Notes under the pieces: model-generated
Databases searched by the model: none
What the model was told of the DNA's origin: nothing
Seen by the model: only the letters and a program-made list of their open reading frames with translations
DNA from: an uncultured Prevotellaceae bacterium
GTDB lineage: Bacteria; Bacteroidota; Bacteroidia; Bacteroidales; Bacteroidaceae
Reading direction: 5' to 3'
Length of the DNA: 59,305 nt
Assembly (NCBI GenBank): GCA_902786665.1
Contig: CADADN010000018.1
Location: 1-59,305 of the forward strand
Translations under genes and position numbers: made by a program
Part shown: one piece after another, positions 46,087 through 55,684 of the stretch
Numbering within the stretch: the stretch's first letter is position 1
Layout: each line of letters starts with the position of its first letter

Positions 46087-46413
46087 TTATTTGCCCTTTG
46101 GAGAGAGTACGGGCAAGTTGGGGTTGGCATCCTCATCCTGTGCATGTGGCCCATTGTTGTTGGATTCGAGGATAGTGTCAAGCAAGAGCGTCACGTCGGT
46201 GATATTGACTTCTCCGTCGCCATTCATATCGGCGGTGGGGCCAGCCTCTTTGTTTTGCAGGACAATTTCCACGAGCAGGGCGACATCATTGACGCTGAGC
46301 GAGCCATCGCCGTTGATGTCTCCTTTCATTGGGGTGGCGGCAAGGTTTTCCATCCCCATGGACGGGATGGCTGCGGTGAGCAGGAATGTTAGGAGAATAG
46401 CTGTTGTTCTCAT
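46087..46413 (-). CDS. Stand-alone secreted dockerin-domain protein
   Basis: 108 residues made up of a signal peptide (LLTFLLTAAIPSMG) and one type I dockerin-like domain with two calcium-binding repeats: GDINGDGSLSVNDVALLVE and ADMNGDGEVNITDVTLLLD. The acidic ligands (D-N-D-G-x-I/V-x-x-x-D) are intact in both. Normally a dockerin is the tail of an enzyme; here nothing else is attached. No cohesin is seen in the window. Together with the CotH gene behind it this may be an adaptor or a piece detached from a larger protein. A -7 element (TATTTTTG, 46443-46436) lies 23 bases upstream. Confidence 0.8.
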   Translation of the reverse strand: MRTTAILLTFLLTAAIPSMGMENLAATPMKGDINGDGSLSVNDVALLVEIVLQNKEAGPTADMNGDGEVNITDVTLLLDTILESNNNGPHAQDEDANPNLPVLSPKGK

Positions 46414-46594
46414 TTTAGGCTGTACTTATATGCTGCAAAAATAAGCATTTTTTTACATTTTTGGCTTTGTTTGGCATACAAATACTACATTTTTAGTTTT
46501 TTTTATTGTTACGCTCGGTGTGACTATTCAATGACAATTTCTCCAGGCACATCCTCCTTGACTCCTCTACTACGTAGACGATGTTCGTCCGAAG

Positions 46595-48388
46595 TTATCC
46601 GTAGACCTCACCATTCTCCCCGATGAGAAGAATGGTGAGTTCGCAATCATTGACGACCGAGGCGCAATGCTCACGGCAATGGCCGATGACCACTTTGCTG
46701 AAATCAAGGATTTTCTCTTCGGGTATGATGTTCCACAAGTCCCTTGCGAGGGTGAGGTTGGAGATGTCAGCGGTGATGCCAGCCTCCGTCAGCATTTGTG
46801 CGATGAACGCTTTGTCCATCGTTCCCCTCCGGCTATGCGTGTCCAATTGTCCGGCAGCCAGTTTCACCGCCTTGCCCAACATGATGCCGAGGGAGACTTT
46901 TTCCACCCCCAATTCGTCGGCCATCTTCAACGTCTCGCCGATGTAGTTGCCATATTCCACGAAAGCCTGCTGAGGCAAGTCGGGGTAACGAGAACGTATG
47001 AACCGCTCGCTCTTCGCGCCGCTATTGATGACCACCCTTGGCGCCCCGCTCGCCTTCGCCACCTTCAAACATTTCCTGATGGACTCGATGAAAGCATCTT
47101 CCGAGAACGGCATGACGATGCCTGAAACACCGATGATGCTGATGCCACCCACGATGCCCAACCTTGGATTGAAGGTTCTTCGGGCAATTTCCACCCCCTC
47201 AGGCACGGAGACGACCACCTGCAATGGCGTGTCAAAAAATGCGAGGTTGTCGCGAATCATCCGCCTTGGCGACTTGTTGATGGCAGGTTCGCCCGGTGGA
47301 TAGTCAAAGCCGGGCAAGGTGAAGGTGCCCACCCCCACCCCGCCTCTTATGACCACTTCCTGTGGGTTGCCTCCCTCCAGACGGGAGACGGTCGCCCTCA
47401 CCTCAAGTCCGTTGGTCACATCAGGGTCGTCGCCACCGGGTTTGATGACATAAGCAAAACCGTCTCCATAAGAGACAGCAACAAGGATGGTCTCTCCATC
47501 GGGCAGGACGACCGGCACAACATCGGGCTTCTCCTTTCGCAGCAAGGCAGTCGCGGCAGCGACAGCCGCCGCCGTGGCACAAGTGCCCGTGGTCAGTCCG
47601 CTGTGCAAAGGATAGAACTCGGGGAGGCGTTTTTCCACTGCACGCCGTAGTCCATAGGGTCCGTCGACATTGTCGATTGTTACGGTCTTGTCCTGAGGAA
47701 TCACACCCTGTGGAGGGTAAGCAGGCCTTTCCACGGCAAAGACCTTGACACCAGCCGCTTTCGCCGACACCACTTTTTGGGAGAAGCCCCCGCTGACACC
47801 ACTTTCCTTGGTGAGCAAGGCATCAGGATGGAGTTGGTCGATGAGCGTGTTTGTTGCGTCCTCCTCATAAAAGACCAGATGGTCGGCGGGGAAGCCTGCC
47901 TGTATGGCCAAGCCAATGGAAGTCTCGCGATGCAAGATGCGGAACCAACACTCATGACAGCTCCAAAAGGGTTGGAGTTTCCCTACCGTGTTGACACCTG
48001 TCAACGCCAGCAAGCGCCCCACCCCATGCTCCTCCATCAATCGCATGGCATCCAGGTAGTCCTTGCACCATACGACATCATTGGAACGAGGAGGGTAAAT
48101 CCTGTCAAACCTGATGAGGGGCAAATCCAGGCAGAGGGCAAGCGACACCAGGTTTTTGTGCAGGTTTTCTGCAAAGGGATGGGCGGCATCTATGATGAGT
48201 CGGATGCCGTGCTCCTTGCAAAACGCCGACATCTCCTGCAAGTCCATGCCGCCTTTCAGATGGACGCCATGTGTGAGGCCGACCTGCTGTTCATCACCAC
48301 GGGTGGAATAATAGTAGGGTGAACCCGCTGCCTCGAGCACCTCCACGGCCTTCCGGCCTTCCGTCGTCCCTCCGAAAACGAGCACCAT
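46595..48388 (-). CDS. cbiJD: CbiJ-CbiD fusion: precorrin-6A reductase and C1-methyltransferase
   Basis: Two steps of corrin ring synthesis in one 597-residue protein. Residues 1 to about 245 match CbiJ/CobK (MVLVFGGTTEGRKAVEVLE, IDAAHPFAENLHKN, LTGVNTVGKL), the NAD(P)H-dependent reductase. From about 258 CbiD begins (HSGLTTGTCATAAAVAA, PDGETILVAV), which methylates C1 of cobalt-precorrin-5B and marks the cobalt-early (anaerobic) route. It starts 2 bases after cbiGF and ends the operon. Confidence 0.93.
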   Translation of the reverse strand: MVLVFGGTTEGRKAVEVLEAAGSPYYYSTRGDEQQVGLTHGVHLKGGMDLQEMSAFCKEHGIRLIIDAAHPFAENLHKNLVSLALCLDLPLIRFDRIYPPRSNDVVWCKDYLDAMRLMEEHGVGRLLALTGVNTVGKLQPFWSCHECWFRILHRETSIGLAIQAGFPADHLVFYEEDATNTLIDQLHPDALLTKESGVSGGFSQKVVSAKAAGVKVFAVERPAYPPQGVIPQDKTVTIDNVDGPYGLRRAVEKRLPEFYPLHSGLTTGTCATAAAVAAATALLRKEKPDVVPVVLPDGETILVAVSYGDGFAYVIKPGGDDPDVTNGLEVRATVSRLEGGNPQEVVIRGGVGVGTFTLPGFDYPPGEPAINKSPRRMIRDNLAFFDTPLQVVVSVPEGVEIARRTFNPRLGIVGGISIIGVSGIVMPFSEDAFIESIRKCLKVAKASGAPRVVINSGAKSERFIRSRYPDLPQQAFVEYGNYIGETLKMADELGVEKVSLGIMLGKAVKLAAGQLDTHSRRGTMDKAFIAQMLTEAGITADISNLTLARDLWNIIPEEKILDFSKVVIGHCREHCASVVNDCELTILLIGENGEVYG

Positions 48389-48390
48389 GG

Positions 48391-50163
48391 CTATTCCCCT
48401 TTCCTATACAGATGTGTGAAATGCTTGTTGTATAACTCAGACAGTCCCTGGCGGTTGTCGATGGCCTCGCCCACGACCAGCATCGTGGTCAAGGTGAGAC
48501 CGTTGTCATGCACGATACGGGCCAGGTCTTTCAGTTTTCCCCGGTAGATTCTCTGGTCGGGCCAGGTCAGGTGGTAGCAGGCCGCCACGGGCGTGTCTTC
48601 GGGGTATTCCTGCAGCAATTCCCGCTGCACGTCATCGACGATGGCGGCACTGAGGAAGATGCACATCGTACTTTGGCTTTTCGCCAACAAGTGGAGTTGT
48701 TCTTTCTCCGGCATGGGCGTGCGCCCTTCGCCACGGGTTAGGATGATGGTCTGCGTGCGCTCGGGGATGGTGAACTGGCTCCTCAGTTCGGCCGCTGCTG
48801 CGAGGAAAGATGAGATGCCCGGCGTGATGTGGTAGTCCATGCCGTTGGCGTCGAAGAATGCCATCTGCTCCTGGATGGCTCCGAAGATACAAGGGTCGCC
48901 GGTATGCAGGCGCACGATGAAATGTCCCTTGTCATAATGCTCCTTCATCAACCGGCATTGTTCTTCAAGAGCCATTCCCGCCGACGAGCGCACCACGGCG
49001 CCGAGTTTGGCACAAGCGGTCAATTCACGCGGCACCAAAGAGCCGGCATAGAGGATGAGGTCGGCCTTCTCCAGCATCCGGCGCCCCCTCACCGACACCA
49101 GGTCGGGGTCGCCAGGCCCCGCGCCCACGATTTCCACATGGGCTTTCTTGTGGCGCAGATACTTGCGGTCGATGGCGAGAGCGGCCGTCCAGTGCTTGCC
49201 CTTTATCTTCTCCACTATCAGTTGGCCATGGTTGGAACCCAGGATGGCCGCCGCCTCACACACGCTCGGCGTTCCCACATGCTTCTCCACCACGTCGCTG
49301 GGATGAGGCACTTCGACGGCAGCCAACTCCTCTGCGGTGAAGAATGACACATGCACGTTGTATTCTCTCTGCACCATCTTGACGAAAGGTTCGTCGGCCT
49401 TCACATCGATGGTGCAGTAATTATATGCGCAAGGAAACACTTTTCTGGCGAGGAAGGCCGCGTCCATCTGTTCGAAGATGTCTTCATAGTCGTCTGGTCG
49501 ATGAGCCAGGCCGAAACCTATCGTGCCTATCATCGGCACGAAATGCAGTGTCAGCATCCCTTTGGGAGCGTCGTGCATGAAGGGGGTGACCATGATGAGC
49601 AGCTTGAATTTCTTCGGGTCGGCCTGGCTGATGTCATCGATGAGGGAGACATGGTCGGGAAGCGTCCTTTCCATATAGTCGGTGCCTTGGTCACGCACTT
49701 CCAGCAGCAGTGCGGTCGGTTTTCGGTTGACGAAGGCGAAGATGCAGTTGTTCATATCGTCCTGGCTCGGGCAGGACCAGTCAAACCGGTTTCCCAAAGT
49801 GTCGAGCGCCCATAGCCCGGCGTTGTCGCTCTGGGTGGTGATGACAGGATTCGCTCCCAATATCCCGGCCACGGTGCTTGTCAGTTCGTTGGCACCGCCG
49901 ACATGTCCAGAGAGCACGGAGACGACATTCCGACCCAAGGAGTCGACACACACCACCGCCGGGTCTTCGTGCTTGTCGTTGATGAAAGGCGCTATGGTGC
50001 GCACGCAGATGCCCATGGCACCTATGAAGACGAAGGCGTCGAAATCCTTCCATCGCTTTTCCACGTCGCTGCGTCTGACGATTGTCGCATTCAATTGTCT
50101 CTTGAGTTCGAGGGCGATTCCTGCCCCCGCCTCGCTGATTTGGATGATGGCTATTTTCTGCAT
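48391..50163 (-). CDS. cbiGF: CbiG-CbiF fusion: cobalt-precorrin-5A hydrolase and C11-methyltransferase
   Basis: 590 residues. CbiG (to about 335) opens the ring-contraction lactone and releases acetaldehyde; VFIGAMGICVRTIAPF and VLSGHVGGANELT are its signatures. CbiF/CobM follows from about 340 (VEIVGAGPGDPDLVSVRGRR, then HTGDPCIFGAIQEQ), the SAM-dependent C11-methyltransferase that acts just before CbiG. The start at ATG 50163 (MQKIAIIQI) overlaps the cbiET end by 13 bases; the longer upstream frame is a shadow of cbiET. Confidence 0.94.
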   Translation of the reverse strand: MQKIAIIQISEAGAGIALELKRQLNATIVRRSDVEKRWKDFDAFVFIGAMGICVRTIAPFINDKHEDPAVVCVDSLGRNVVSVLSGHVGGANELTSTVAGILGANPVITTQSDNAGLWALDTLGNRFDWSCPSQDDMNNCIFAFVNRKPTALLLEVRDQGTDYMERTLPDHVSLIDDISQADPKKFKLLIMVTPFMHDAPKGMLTLHFVPMIGTIGFGLAHRPDDYEDIFEQMDAAFLARKVFPCAYNYCTIDVKADEPFVKMVQREYNVHVSFFTAEELAAVEVPHPSDVVEKHVGTPSVCEAAAILGSNHGQLIVEKIKGKHWTAALAIDRKYLRHKKAHVEIVGAGPGDPDLVSVRGRRMLEKADLILYAGSLVPRELTACAKLGAVVRSSAGMALEEQCRLMKEHYDKGHFIVRLHTGDPCIFGAIQEQMAFFDANGMDYHITPGISSFLAAAAELRSQFTIPERTQTIILTRGEGRTPMPEKEQLHLLAKSQSTMCIFLSAAIVDDVQRELLQEYPEDTPVAACYHLTWPDQRIYRGKLKDLARIVHDNGLTLTTMLVVGEAIDNRQGLSELYNKHFTHLYRKGE

Positions 50164-51368
50164 TTCAATATGTCTATGGGGTTGTAGTCGTTGAGTTGGA
50201 CATGTGTGGGAACGTCCTCTTTCAAGCCGAGTTGCTCGCAGGCTTCGTGGAAGAGGTCCTTGCTGTTCGGGTGGCTGGTCATCCGTTGTACGACAGGCGA
50301 AGAGACGCTGTTGGTGACGATGCATCCTCCCGGCGGCAACACTTCACACACCTTGGCCATGATCTCCTTCATCCTGCCACCGTGGCCGCCAATGAACACA
50401 GCGTCGGGTCGAGGCAGGTCGTCGATGTCGGTTTTCAGGAAGTCACCGATATGCACGTCGATTCCGGGTGCACCAAAACGGCGACTGTTATGGCGCATCA
50501 ATTGTTCGCACTCTGGCCGTATCTCAAAAGCCACCACCTGCAGATGTGGGAAGAGCAAACGTGCTTCGATGGACACGCTGCCGGTGCAGAAACCGATGTC
50601 CCAAAATACTTGTTTTTCAGGCAAGTCGAGGGTTTGCAGTGTCAACAGTCGTATGGGCATCTTCGTAATCATCTTCTCCCTTCCGTCGAGGAGGTCAAAC
50701 TGCATATCGGGAATGCCGAAGGTTCTTGCAGGTGGCGTTTGTCGTGTGGAGAGGATGAGGCAGTTGGGATGGTCGAAGTTGGAAGTTGCCACCTCCTCAA
50801 GTGAAAGCGTCACCACTTGTTCACGTTGGGGATTGCCCAAATGAACGCCGATATGCATCGTGTAATAGTCGTAACCATAGTCGAGCATCCGTTGTGCGAT
50901 GGCGGCCGGGGTGTGGTTGCGGTCGGTGAGCACTCCGATTTTTCCCGTGCGCTCTATCAGTGCTTGGTCGAGAGCCGGCCAGGGACGTCCTGTAAGCGAC
51001 ACTACGCGCAAGTCGTGATAGGGCATCACCAGTCGGTGTGCCAACATCTGCAGTGAGTTGAATGACGGAAAGAGCTCGATTTCCGCCTTGGGGAGTAAGC
51101 GCCTGATGGTGTTGGCGAAGCCGAAGAAGAGGGGGTCGCCGGAAGCAAAGACGATGACATCGGCATCCAACTGCCCATATTGCTCAAAAACGGCATCGAG
51201 AGGTGCTGTAATGTCGATCCACAACGCCTTTTCGGGCAAGAGCGGAGCCATGATTTCGTGGTGGCGCTTTCCTCCCGAAAAGACCGAACCCGCCCTGATG
51301 ATTTCCATCACCTCTGGTGGGAAAAACGGTTTTGGTGCATCCGTGATGCCTATGACAGTGAATTTCAT
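50151..51368 (-). CDS. cbiET: CbiE-CbiT fusion: precorrin-6Y/cobalt-precorrin C5,C15-methyltransferase
   Basis: 405 residues, equal to CobL of the aerobic route. Residues 1-200 are CbiE (KFTVIGITDAP, FASGDPLFFG, SFNSLQMLAHRL). From about 215 CbiT follows, with the SAM-binding loop WDIGFCTGSVSIEA near 250, where the usual G.GTG has become GFCTG, and VFIGGHGGRMKE. CbiT methylates C15 and removes the C12 acetate carboxyl. The ATG at 51368 overlaps the cbiHC stop by 4 bases, showing translational coupling. Confidence 0.94.
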   Translation of the reverse strand: MKFTVIGITDAPKPFFPPEVMEIIRAGSVFSGGKRHHEIMAPLLPEKALWIDITAPLDAVFEQYGQLDADVIVFASGDPLFFGFANTIRRLLPKAEIELFPSFNSLQMLAHRLVMPYHDLRVVSLTGRPWPALDQALIERTGKIGVLTDRNHTPAAIAQRMLDYGYDYYTMHIGVHLGNPQREQVVTLSLEEVATSNFDHPNCLILSTRQTPPARTFGIPDMQFDLLDGREKMITKMPIRLLTLQTLDLPEKQVFWDIGFCTGSVSIEARLLFPHLQVVAFEIRPECEQLMRHNSRRFGAPGIDVHIGDFLKTDIDDLPRPDAVFIGGHGGRMKEIMAKVCEVLPPGGCIVTNSVSSPVVQRMTSHPNSKDLFHEACEQLGLKEDVPTHVQLNDYNPIDILKCRK

Positions 51369-52765
51369 AAATCCCTTCCTGGTTTGAGTTGTTCGGCGTC
51401 GTCGAAGGTCAGTATGGCGTTGCACAGCGTGGCAGCCAAGTTACTGCCTCCCTTGCGTCCTTCCACGATAACCTTTGGAATGTCCTTGAAAGGTTTGACC
51501 ATATGTTTCGACTCCCTCACATGGACGAAGCCCACGGGAGCGGCTATGATGCCCGCCGGCCGTGCCTTACCCTTGCGTATCAGCGTGCACAGTTCCATCA
51601 GCGCCGTCGGGGCGTTGCCGAAGGCGAAGAGCGCATCGGGATGTTCCTCCACGGCCAGTCTTATCCCCGCTTGCGTTCTTGTGATTCCTTCCTTGGATGC
51701 CATCTCAGCCACGCGAGGGTCGCCGAGGTAGCATTTGGCCTCCAAGCCCAGGCGCGACAAGGCCCCTTTTCGTATGCCGCTCACCACCATCGTCACGTCG
51801 GTGATGATGGTCTTGAGTTCGCCATTTGCCACTTTCCGATACAAGGTCTCCACGGCGTTATCATCGGTTTTCAGCAGTCTCTCCATCTCGAAGTCGGCGG
51901 TGGTGTGGATGGCATGGAGCAGTGCCCATTTGTGGTCGAGAGGCCAGTCCTTGCGGCGCAGTTCACTGGCAATGGTACGGAAGGAGTTCATCATGATCTG
52001 TTGGCCGGGTTTCACCTCTTCGTCCTTCTCCTGTGCATAATAGCCACGGGGGGTGATGATTTTGCCTTCGCTGATGTATGACTGCGAATTGCCGATGAGT
52101 ATGACGGTGAACATGTCCACGTCTTCCGGGTCGAAATCTGCAATCGTGGCGACCTTCACCTCTTGTTCGTCACGCCCGGCCTGACGCACATAGCCCATGG
52201 GAGTTTCCGGTGAACGCCATTTCAAGAACAGTTCCTGCAGACGGTAAAGTTGCCAATAGCGTCCATGCGACTTCGGGTTGTAGATGGCGGTGACGAAATC
52301 GCCGGTGATGGCAGCCTTGATACGCCTTTCTATCACTTCCCATGGCGTCAGCAGGTCGCTCAATGAGATGATGCACATGTCGTGTCCGATGGGTGCGCCC
52401 AACAACGATGCTGCCTTTTGGAAAGCGGAGATGCCGGGAAGTGATTCCACCTCCACATCAGAACCACGTTCACGGCGCATCTCATAGACGAGTGGCGTCA
52501 TGCCATAGATGCCCGCGTCGCCAGAGGAGATGACCACCACGACCTTCCCTTGTTCAGCCAATTCAAATGCCTGTTCCGCCCGTTGCCGCTCTTTTTTCAT
52601 ACCGGTGTCTACACAGATGCAATCCTCTTTGAGAAGCGGTTGGATGAACTGGAAGTAATAATGATAGCCGACGACGGCGTCGGCCTGCCGAAGCGCTTCC
52701 ACCACGGCGGGCGTGATGTCTTCGCGACTGCCCGGTCCTATGCCAGCAACGATGATTTTCTTCAT
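51365..52765 (-). CDS. cbiHC: CbiH-CbiC fusion: C17-methyltransferase and precorrin-8X methylmutase
   Basis: 466 residues. The first ~245 are CbiH/CobJ (VAGIGPGSREDITPAV, ISSGDAGIYGM, IYNPKSHGR), which methylates C17 and drives ring contraction. After a short link, from about 255, comes CbiC/CobH (catalytic His in IHTTADFE near 287, then TDVTMVVSGI, GFVHVRESK, VEGRKGGSNLAATL), which moves the C11 methyl to C12. The two steps are not consecutive in the pathway. It lies 22 bases after cbiB. Confidence 0.94.
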   Translation of the reverse strand: MKKIIVAGIGPGSREDITPAVVEALRQADAVVGYHYYFQFIQPLLKEDCICVDTGMKKERQRAEQAFELAEQGKVVVVISSGDAGIYGMTPLVYEMRRERGSDVEVESLPGISAFQKAASLLGAPIGHDMCIISLSDLLTPWEVIERRIKAAITGDFVTAIYNPKSHGRYWQLYRLQELFLKWRSPETPMGYVRQAGRDEQEVKVATIADFDPEDVDMFTVILIGNSQSYISEGKIITPRGYYAQEKDEEVKPGQQIMMNSFRTIASELRRKDWPLDHKWALLHAIHTTADFEMERLLKTDDNAVETLYRKVANGELKTIITDVTMVVSGIRKGALSRLGLEAKCYLGDPRVAEMASKEGITRTQAGIRLAVEEHPDALFAFGNAPTALMELCTLIRKGKARPAGIIAAPVGFVHVRESKHMVKPFKDIPKVIVEGRKGGSNLAATLCNAILTFDDAEQLKPGRDL

Positions 52766-52787
52766 GGTCTATGGGTGTTATGGGAAT

Positions 52788-53720
52788 TTATGTGAGATAA
52801 TGGATAAGATATACAACGATGCCTGTCGATGCCACCATCAGCATCTCGGCGATGCGGTTGATGCGGACCGCCTTCTCCATGTCGGCGGTGGAGAGCTGGC
52901 GGTCTTCTTCTCCGATGTAGGGTTTGTCGAACAACTGTCCGAAATAGTAATGGGGACCGCCGAAACGACAGCCAAGGATGCCGGCCAGTGCCGCCTCGGG
53001 ATACCCGCTGTTGGGACTGGCATGGTTGCGTCCGTATTTGGCTACGAAGGAGAGCAAGCCCAACCTTCCTGAGGCGACGACCATCAGCAGTGCGGTGAGG
53101 CGGGCTGGGACATAGTTGGCCACGTCGTCGATACGCGCCGCCCAACATCCGAAGTCCTTGTAGCGCTCCGTGCGGTAGCCTATCATGGAGTCGAGCGTGT
53201 TCACCATCTTGTAGGCGAGCATTCCGGGCGTTCCGGCAACAGCCAACCAGAACAGGGGTGCCGTCACACCGTCGCTCAGGTTCTCTGCGAGGGTTTCGAG
53301 GGCAGCCGTGCGCACCTCCTGTGCCGACAACTCCGAGGTGTCACGTCCCACGATGCGAGCCACTTGCCGACGGCCATCCTCCAAGGAACGGTCGAGGGCG
53401 ACGAAAACGGCACGCACCTCACGGACGAGGGTGGTGCCTGCCAGACAGTAGAACACAATGATGGTATCGAAAACCACACCCAGCCATATGTTCGCCAGCG
53501 AGAGGAAATGTCGGATGGCCCATCCGACGAGAAACACCAGGATGATGAGTGTGATGGCCATCAACGCCCCTTTCACCTTGCGATTCTTGCCCTTGTTGAG
53601 GCGATGCTCGCCGAAGGCTATCATCTTGCCGAACCCCACCACGGGGTGCGGCAACTGCCGGGGGTCTCCCAACACGAGGTCGAGCAGCCAACCGACAAGG
53701 AGCGACAGTGTCTTAGTCAT
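52788..53720 (-). CDS. cbiB: Adenosylcobinamide-phosphate synthase (CbiB/CobD)
   Basis: A 310-residue inner-membrane enzyme that attaches aminopropanol (or its phosphate) to the f-propionate of adenosylcobyric acid. Seen are LLDLVLGDPRQLPHPVVGFG at the N-terminus, AENLSDGVTAPLFW, YKMVNTLDSMIGY and YVPARLTALLM, all typical. Several membrane spans are evident. It overlaps the cbiP end by 8 bases. Confidence 0.95.
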   Translation of the reverse strand: MTKTLSLLVGWLLDLVLGDPRQLPHPVVGFGKMIAFGEHRLNKGKNRKVKGALMAITLIILVFLVGWAIRHFLSLANIWLGVVFDTIIVFYCLAGTTLVREVRAVFVALDRSLEDGRRQVARIVGRDTSELSAQEVRTAALETLAENLSDGVTAPLFWLAVAGTPGMLAYKMVNTLDSMIGYRTERYKDFGCWAARIDDVANYVPARLTALLMVVASGRLGLLSFVAKYGRNHASPNSGYPEAALAGILGCRFGGPHYYFGQLFDKPYIGEEDRQLSTADMEKAVRINRIAEMLMVASTGIVVYLIHYLT

Positions 53721-55191
53721 CGGTCAGTATCTGGTATATTCTTTCCAAATCCACATATTGGCGCACATGCAGAGCGAGTTTGTCATATTGTTCTTCCTTG
53801 AAGGCTTGATAGTCAAAGGGTTTCCCCATCTGTTCGAGTTTTTCCGAGAAAGGAGAGAGCAGGAAATCGACAAACGGGGCGTTGTCCAAAATGCCGTGGA
53901 CGTAGGTGCCCATGCATTTGCTGTCTACCCTATAGCCATCGACATTGCCGTTGTCGAGATGGAGCAGTGGCGAGGGTTTGGCATCGCCGAAGGGACGTGT
54001 CTCCCCCATGTGTATCTCATAGCCTCGACCATATTCGCACGTCACCTGCCTGGTGGTCTTCTCACCACCCATGTTGGTGGTGACGGGCAACAGTCCAAGT
54101 CCTGGCAGGCGGTCGATGTCGCCCTCCACGTGTTCGGGGTCGCACACCTCGACACCCATCAGTTGGTAGCCGCCGCAGATGCCAAGGACGGTGGCACCAT
54201 TGCGCCGAGCCCTGACGATGGCTTGAGCACACCCGTTGCGACGCAGTTCATAGAGGTCGTGGAGGGTGGATTTCGTGCCAGGCAGGATGATGATGTCGGC
54301 CGTGCCGATGTCCTCCACGTTGTTGGTGTAGAAGAGATGAACGCGAGGGTCTTGTTCCAGCGAGTCGAAGTCGGTGTAGTTGGACAGGTGCTTCAGCATC
54401 ACCACGGCGATGTTCACCTTTCCCCTTTCAGCCGCCATGGATTTCTGAGCCAGCGCCACGCTGTCCTCCTCCTCGATATGGATGTCCTTGTAGTAAGGCA
54501 CCACGCCAAGGACAGGAACATGGCAGATGTCCTCCATCATCTTCCTTCCCTCGTCGAACAGCCTCATGTCACCACGGAACTTGTTGATGATGACGCCCTT
54601 GATGAGTTGTCGGTCCTCGGGTGTCTGCAAGGCGATGCTGCCATAGACCGATGCGAAGACGCCGCCACGGTCGATGTCGCCAACGAGGATGACGTCGGCC
54701 TTGGCATGGCGGGCCATGGACATATTGACAAGGTCCCTGTCCCTGAGATTGATTTCGGAGATGCTTCCAGCTCCCTCCAGGACGACGGGGTTGTATCTGG
54801 CAGCCAGGCGGTCGAAGGCATCACGCACCTCTTTCCTGAAGTCGATGTCCGACGTTCCCTTTCGCCAAAAGTCATAGGCGTCTTTGTTGCCGATGGGTTT
54901 GCCGTTGAGCACCACCTGCGAGGTGTGGTCGGACTGCGGCTTGAGCAGCAGCGGGTTCATGTCGGTATGACAGGGTATGCCCGCCGCCTCGGCCTGCACT
55001 GCCTGCGCCCTTCCGATTTCCAGTCCTTCAGGGGTGGCGAATGAGTTGAGCGCCATGTTCTGCGCCTTGAAAGGTGCGGGATGATAGCCGTCTTGCTTGA
55101 AGATGCGGCAGAAGGCGGCGGCGATGATGCTCTTGCCTACGTCGCTGCCGGTGCCGACGAACATGATGGGATGCAACTTATCTGTTTTCAT
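53713..55191 (-). CDS. cbiP: Cobyric acid synthase (CbiP/CobQ)
   Basis: 492 residues; amidates the b, d, e and g side chains of adenosylcobyrinic acid a,c-diamide with glutamine and ATP. The N-terminal synthetase P-loop is GTGSDVGKSIIAA, slightly changed from the usual GT.S..GKS; FKAQNMALNS is the family motif. The glutaminase domain has its Cys in LGICGGYQLMG near 340, followed by G.Y.GTY and the catalytic His (YVHGILDN). It overlaps the adenosyltransferase gene by 14 bases. Confidence 0.96.
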   Translation of the reverse strand: MKTDKLHPIMFVGTGSDVGKSIIAAAFCRIFKQDGYHPAPFKAQNMALNSFATPEGLEIGRAQAVQAEAAGIPCHTDMNPLLLKPQSDHTSQVVLNGKPIGNKDAYDFWRKGTSDIDFRKEVRDAFDRLAARYNPVVLEGAGSISEINLRDRDLVNMSMARHAKADVILVGDIDRGGVFASVYGSIALQTPEDRQLIKGVIINKFRGDMRLFDEGRKMMEDICHVPVLGVVPYYKDIHIEEEDSVALAQKSMAAERGKVNIAVVMLKHLSNYTDFDSLEQDPRVHLFYTNNVEDIGTADIIILPGTKSTLHDLYELRRNGCAQAIVRARRNGATVLGICGGYQLMGVEVCDPEHVEGDIDRLPGLGLLPVTTNMGGEKTTRQVTCEYGRGYEIHMGETRPFGDAKPSPLLHLDNGNVDGYRVDSKCMGTYVHGILDNAPFVDFLLSPFSEKLEQMGKPFDYQAFKEEQYDKLALHVRQYVDLERIYQILTDD

Positions 55192-55684
55192 ATTTCAACG
55201 CCAGGATAAAGAGGTAGTCGGACAAGCGGTTGAGCATCACGAGGATGCTCTCATCCACGGGGTGACGGCGACGGAGCGTCCACAATCGCCTTTCCACGGT
55301 GCGGGCCTGTGTGCGCGCCAGATGCAAACAAGCGGAGAGTGTGCCACCGTCGCCGGGGATGACAAAGCCCGTGGGGGTGGCAGCGGCATCGATGGCCTGC
55401 TCCATGAGCGAGGTCATTTCCGCTGTGTGCAACTGCCGTGGGTTGACATCTTGCTCCGGCGTGGCGACATGGCTCATGACAACCATCAGTTCCTGTTGCA
55501 CACGGTGCAGGAGCTGCCGGTCGGCGTCATCCTTGCCCATCATCGAACGCGCCATCCCCAGGCAAGCATTCAGATGGTCCAACTGTCCGTTGGTTTCAAT
55601 GCGGATGTCATCCTTGGGAACCCTTGTTCCTCCTCTCAGGCTGGTGGTTCCCTTGTCTCCGGTCTTGGTATAAATCTGTTTCAT
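55178..55684 (-). CDS. PduO-type ATP:cob(I)alamin adenosyltransferase
   Basis: 168 residues; attaches the 5'-deoxyadenosyl group of ATP to cob(I)alamin or cob(I)yrinic acid a,c-diamide. TKTGDKGTTSLRGG is the ATP loop of the PduO/MMAB fold, and RTVERRLWTL and LNRLSDYLFILA close the active site. It stands in for the unrelated BtuR/CobA enzyme. Its start lies 77 bases inside the cbiA frame, an unusually large overlap for this operon. Confidence 0.93.
   Translation of the reverse strand: MKQIYTKTGDKGTTSLRGGTRVPKDDIRIETNGQLDHLNACLGMARSMMGKDDADRQLLHRVQQELMVVMSHVATPEQDVNPRQLHTAEMTSLMEQAIDAAATPTGFVIPGDGGTLSACLHLARTQARTVERRLWTLRRRHPVDESILVMLNRLSDYLFILALKYENR

Noticed and set aside
53458-55044. 528-residue frame opposite cbiB and cbiP
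   Set aside because: Antisense to two well-conserved genes, spans their junction, with no family features.
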